In this document: positions 7,577-8,641 of the stretch, one piece after another
Position numbering within the stretch: the stretch's first letter is position 1
How the letters are laid out: each line of letters opens with the position of its first letter
Source: Acidobacteriaceae bacterium
Lineage (GTDB): Bacteria; Acidobacteriota; Terriglobia; Terriglobales; Acidobacteriaceae
Direction of reading: 5' to 3'
Length of the DNA stretch: 8,641 nucleotides
Assembly: GCA_003140785.1 (NCBI GenBank)
Contig: PLKY01000329.1
Location: 404-9,044 of the forward strand
Made by a program: the position numbers and the translations under genes
The notes under the pieces: generated by a model
What the model was told of the DNA's origin: nothing
The model's input: only the letters and a program-made list of their open reading frames with translations
Database searches by the model: none

Positions 7577-8049
7577 TGAACCCTCTCGAGGGCAGCTTGT
7601 ATGGCGCTCTTTACGTAGCTTCGAAATGCCGGTTCGTTATTCACTAGCGTCCAGACATCCCCAAGGTTCCTGTAGTCGGTTTGTTTTCCGTTCTTGTATG
7701 TCACAAGAACCAACGACCACGTGATGAGCTTGTAGTCGTCGAACAAGTGTTCGTTCCCCGGCTGCTCAACGTTGACGGACTGCCATTCCAGTTGATCCGT
7801 CTTGAGCTGTGGATCGAACTCGGAAGTCACCACATCGTGGGAAAGGCCCTCAATTTTCCGGCACGTGTAGCACCGTGTAGTGCCATGAAAGTAGTAGGCA
7901 ACAACTTTGGTATTGCGGGTAGCGCCGGAAGCTCCCGCTATAGAAGCAGCCTGCGAGTGACCCGTCCCGCTGTTTCGCGCAAGTACTGCGAAGGTCAACG
8001 CTCCCACCATCAAGATAAAAACAGATACAAGTAGAGGCTTACGTTTCAT
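7573..8049 (-). CDS. arsF: Membrane-anchored thioredoxin-fold protein, ArsF-like
   Basis: The 158-residue product begins MKRKPLLV and has one hydrophobic segment at about 5-24, preceded by positive charges. A flexible Ser/Gly/Ala-rich linker (about 25-46) leads to a compact domain starting KVVAYYFHGTTRCYTCRKIE, with a CxxC pair at C60 and C63 placed after the first beta-strand as in thioredoxin folds. The charge distribution suggests that the domain lies outside the cytoplasm, either as an anchored protein or after signal cleavage. The HGTxRCxTC motif with the downstream DPQLKTDQLEWQSVNVEQPGN-type region resembles the ArsF family, described as a partner in reduction of nitrophenyl arsenicals in ArsEFG. 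The ATG at 8049 was chosen because AAAGGGA lies about 8 nt upstream and it gives a clean anchor. The longer frame from 8127 would overlap the preceding gene. The 3' end overlaps the ArsG-like start by 4 nt. Confidence 0.82.
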   Translation of the reverse strand: MKRKPLLVSVFILMVGALTFAVLARNSGTGHSQAASIAGASGATRNTKVVAYYFHGTTRCYTCRKIEGLSHDVVTSEFDPQLKTDQLEWQSVNVEQPGNEHLFDDYKLITWSLVLVTYKNGKQTDYRNLGDVWTLVNNEPAFRSYVKSAIQAALERVQ

Positions 8050-8062
8050 GGTGCGGTCCCTT

Positions 8063-8296
8063 TCAGGCGAGGATTGTCTTGAGCTCGTCGACATTGGGTA
8101 CACGGCCATAGAGCTTGACCTGGCCATTCACCACCAACGCGGGCGTCCTCATCACGCCGGCGTGCATGATCACTTGTATGTCCGTCACTTTTTCCAGCTT
8201 GAAGTCCATGCCGAGTTCCTTGGCCGCCGCCTCCACGTTATTCGCCAGCCGCACGCAGTTTGCACATCCAGATCCGAGTATTTGCAGTGTTGTCAT
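8063..8296 (-). CDS. Small CxxC thioredoxin-fold protein (TM0996/MTH895 type, ArsE-like candidate)
   Basis: The 77-residue product has the fold and size of the TM0996/MTH895 glutaredoxin-like family. A first strand TLQILGSG leads to the CxxC pair C11/C14 (GCANC), then helix 1 (about 15-29), a KVTD strand-turn (36-39), the cis-proline loop RTPALVVNG (50-58) with Pro52, and a last helix DELKTIL. There is no signal peptide or membrane segment, so it should act in the cytoplasm as a thiol-disulfide carrier. Such proteins are commonly encoded next to DUF318 permeases, as here. A small thioredoxin-like protein is also the first component of ArsEFG. GGGGAG upstream of the ATG at 8296 supports this start. 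It lies 25 nt after the permease stop and 13 nt before the ArsF-like gene, so all are probably co-transcribed. Confidence 0.88.
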   Translation of the reverse strand: MTTLQILGSGCANCVRLANNVEAAAKELGMDFKLEKVTDIQVIMHAGVMRTPALVVNGQVKLYGRVPNVDELKTILA

Positions 8297-8321
8297 AAGT
8301 CTTTCTCCCCAGTTACTTTCT

Positions 8322-8641
8322 TTACATCAAAAAGTTGAACAGATAGCCAACGATCAGAATTCCGACCGCGACCACGCCTACGAAGGCCGCGATCAACTGC
8401 GGACGCAGCACCTTGCGAAGAATGATGGTCTCCGGAAATGACAGTCCGATGACGGACATCATGAAGGCGAGTACGGTGCCCAGTGCTGCGCCCTTCTGTA
8501 ATAGCGCCTGAACAATCGGGATGATTCCCGCCGCATTCGAGTACATGGGAATGCCGATCAGCACGGCCAACGGAACCGCCCACCACGTACCCTTGCCCAT
8601 GATGTGTGCCATGAAGTTCTGCGGCACATAACCGTGGATAC
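8322..8641 (-). CDS. DUF318/UPF0718 permease (ArsP superfamily), C-terminal part
   Basis: The frame is open to the window edge and gives 105 visible residues before TAA at 8324-8322. The first codons read IHGYVPQNFMAHIMG, followed by hydrophobic segments at about 19-43, 50-66 and 82-104. GIPMYSNAAGIIPIVQALL (29-47) and FMMSVIGLSFPETIILRKVL (59-78) are conserved in the UPF0718/DUF318 permease family. The GTG within this frame at 8627 is an internal Val, not a start, because upstream codons continue the family match. ArsP, which exports trivalent organoarsenicals such as methylarsenite and trivalent roxarsone, belongs to this superfamily. However, many members are uncharacterised, and the N-terminal half with other diagnostic residues lies outside the window. 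Family members are about 300-350 residues, so roughly two thirds are missing. It heads the visible part of the four-gene cassette and is closely linked to the small thioredoxin gene. Confidence 0.86.
   Translation of the reverse strand, partial: IHGYVPQNFMAHIMGKGTWWAVPLAVLIGIPMYSNAAGIIPIVQALLQKGAALGTVLAFMMSVIGLSFPETIILRKVLRPQLIAAFVGVVAVGILIVGYLFNFLM

Noticed and set aside
8050..8127. N-terminal extension of the ArsF-like protein to 8127
   Set aside because: The added residues overlap the small thioredoxin gene, are Ser/Arg-rich and would precede a normal anchor sequence. The ATG at 8049 is well placed after AAAGGGA.
1..8641. CRISPR array, tRNA, rRNA or insertion sequence
   Set aside because: I found no periodic direct repeats, no tRNA-like cloverleaf between genes and no transposase-like product. 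Nearly all of the window is accounted for by the ten protein genes.

Overview
All supported genes in this 8.6 kb window lie on the minus strand, so the biological order runs from high to low coordinates. The proteins are those of a Gram-negative (diderm) bacterium: a TolC-type outer-membrane protein, a periplasmic adaptor and a CcmF-type cytochrome c maturation protein. GC content looks moderate (mid-50s %, by eye). The CcmF N-terminus and the clustering of an ArsF/ArsG pair with a DUF318 permease remind me of Acidobacteriota, but this is an impression and not a demonstrated placement.

Region A (8641 to 6893) is a compact four-gene unit. It begins with the C-terminal end of a DUF318/UPF0718 permease (the superfamily of the organoarsenical exporter ArsP), followed by a 77-residue CxxC thioredoxin-fold protein of the TM0996/MTH895 type. 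A membrane-anchored CxxC protein resembling ArsF comes next, then a six-helix CcdA/DsbD-like membrane protein resembling ArsG. Spacings are 25 nt, 13 nt and a 4-nt ATGA overlap. This resembles the ArsEFG system known for nitroaromatic and aminoaromatic arsenicals, with an added ArsP-type permease. The topology I infer (cytosolic CxxC protein, membrane protein with two buried Cys-Pro sites, extracytoplasmic CxxC protein) also fits a transmembrane thiol-electron relay.

Region B (6892 to 6755) is a 138-bp gap with a small nested inverted repeat. I see no convincing gene, terminator or promoter in it.

Region C (6754 to 308) is a complete tripartite ABC exporter: TolC-type outer-membrane protein, HlyD-type adaptor, an ATPase with two nucleotide-binding domains in one chain, and two ABC-2 permeases. 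Apart from the leading TolC gene, the order matches the YbhG-YbhF-YbhS-YbhR type of exporter. Junctions are tight (31 nt, 1 nt, 4-nt overlap, 1-nt overlap), which indicates one translationally coupled operon. The ATPase appears to have one consensus and one degenerate composite ATP site.

Region D (228 to 1) is the N-terminus of CcmF, 79 bp downstream of the last permease and cut by the window edge.

Overall this looks like a detoxification/efflux locus in which a redox module and an inner-membrane permease module sit directly upstream of an inner-to-outer-membrane exporter. Whether the modules act on the same compound cannot be decided from sequence alone.
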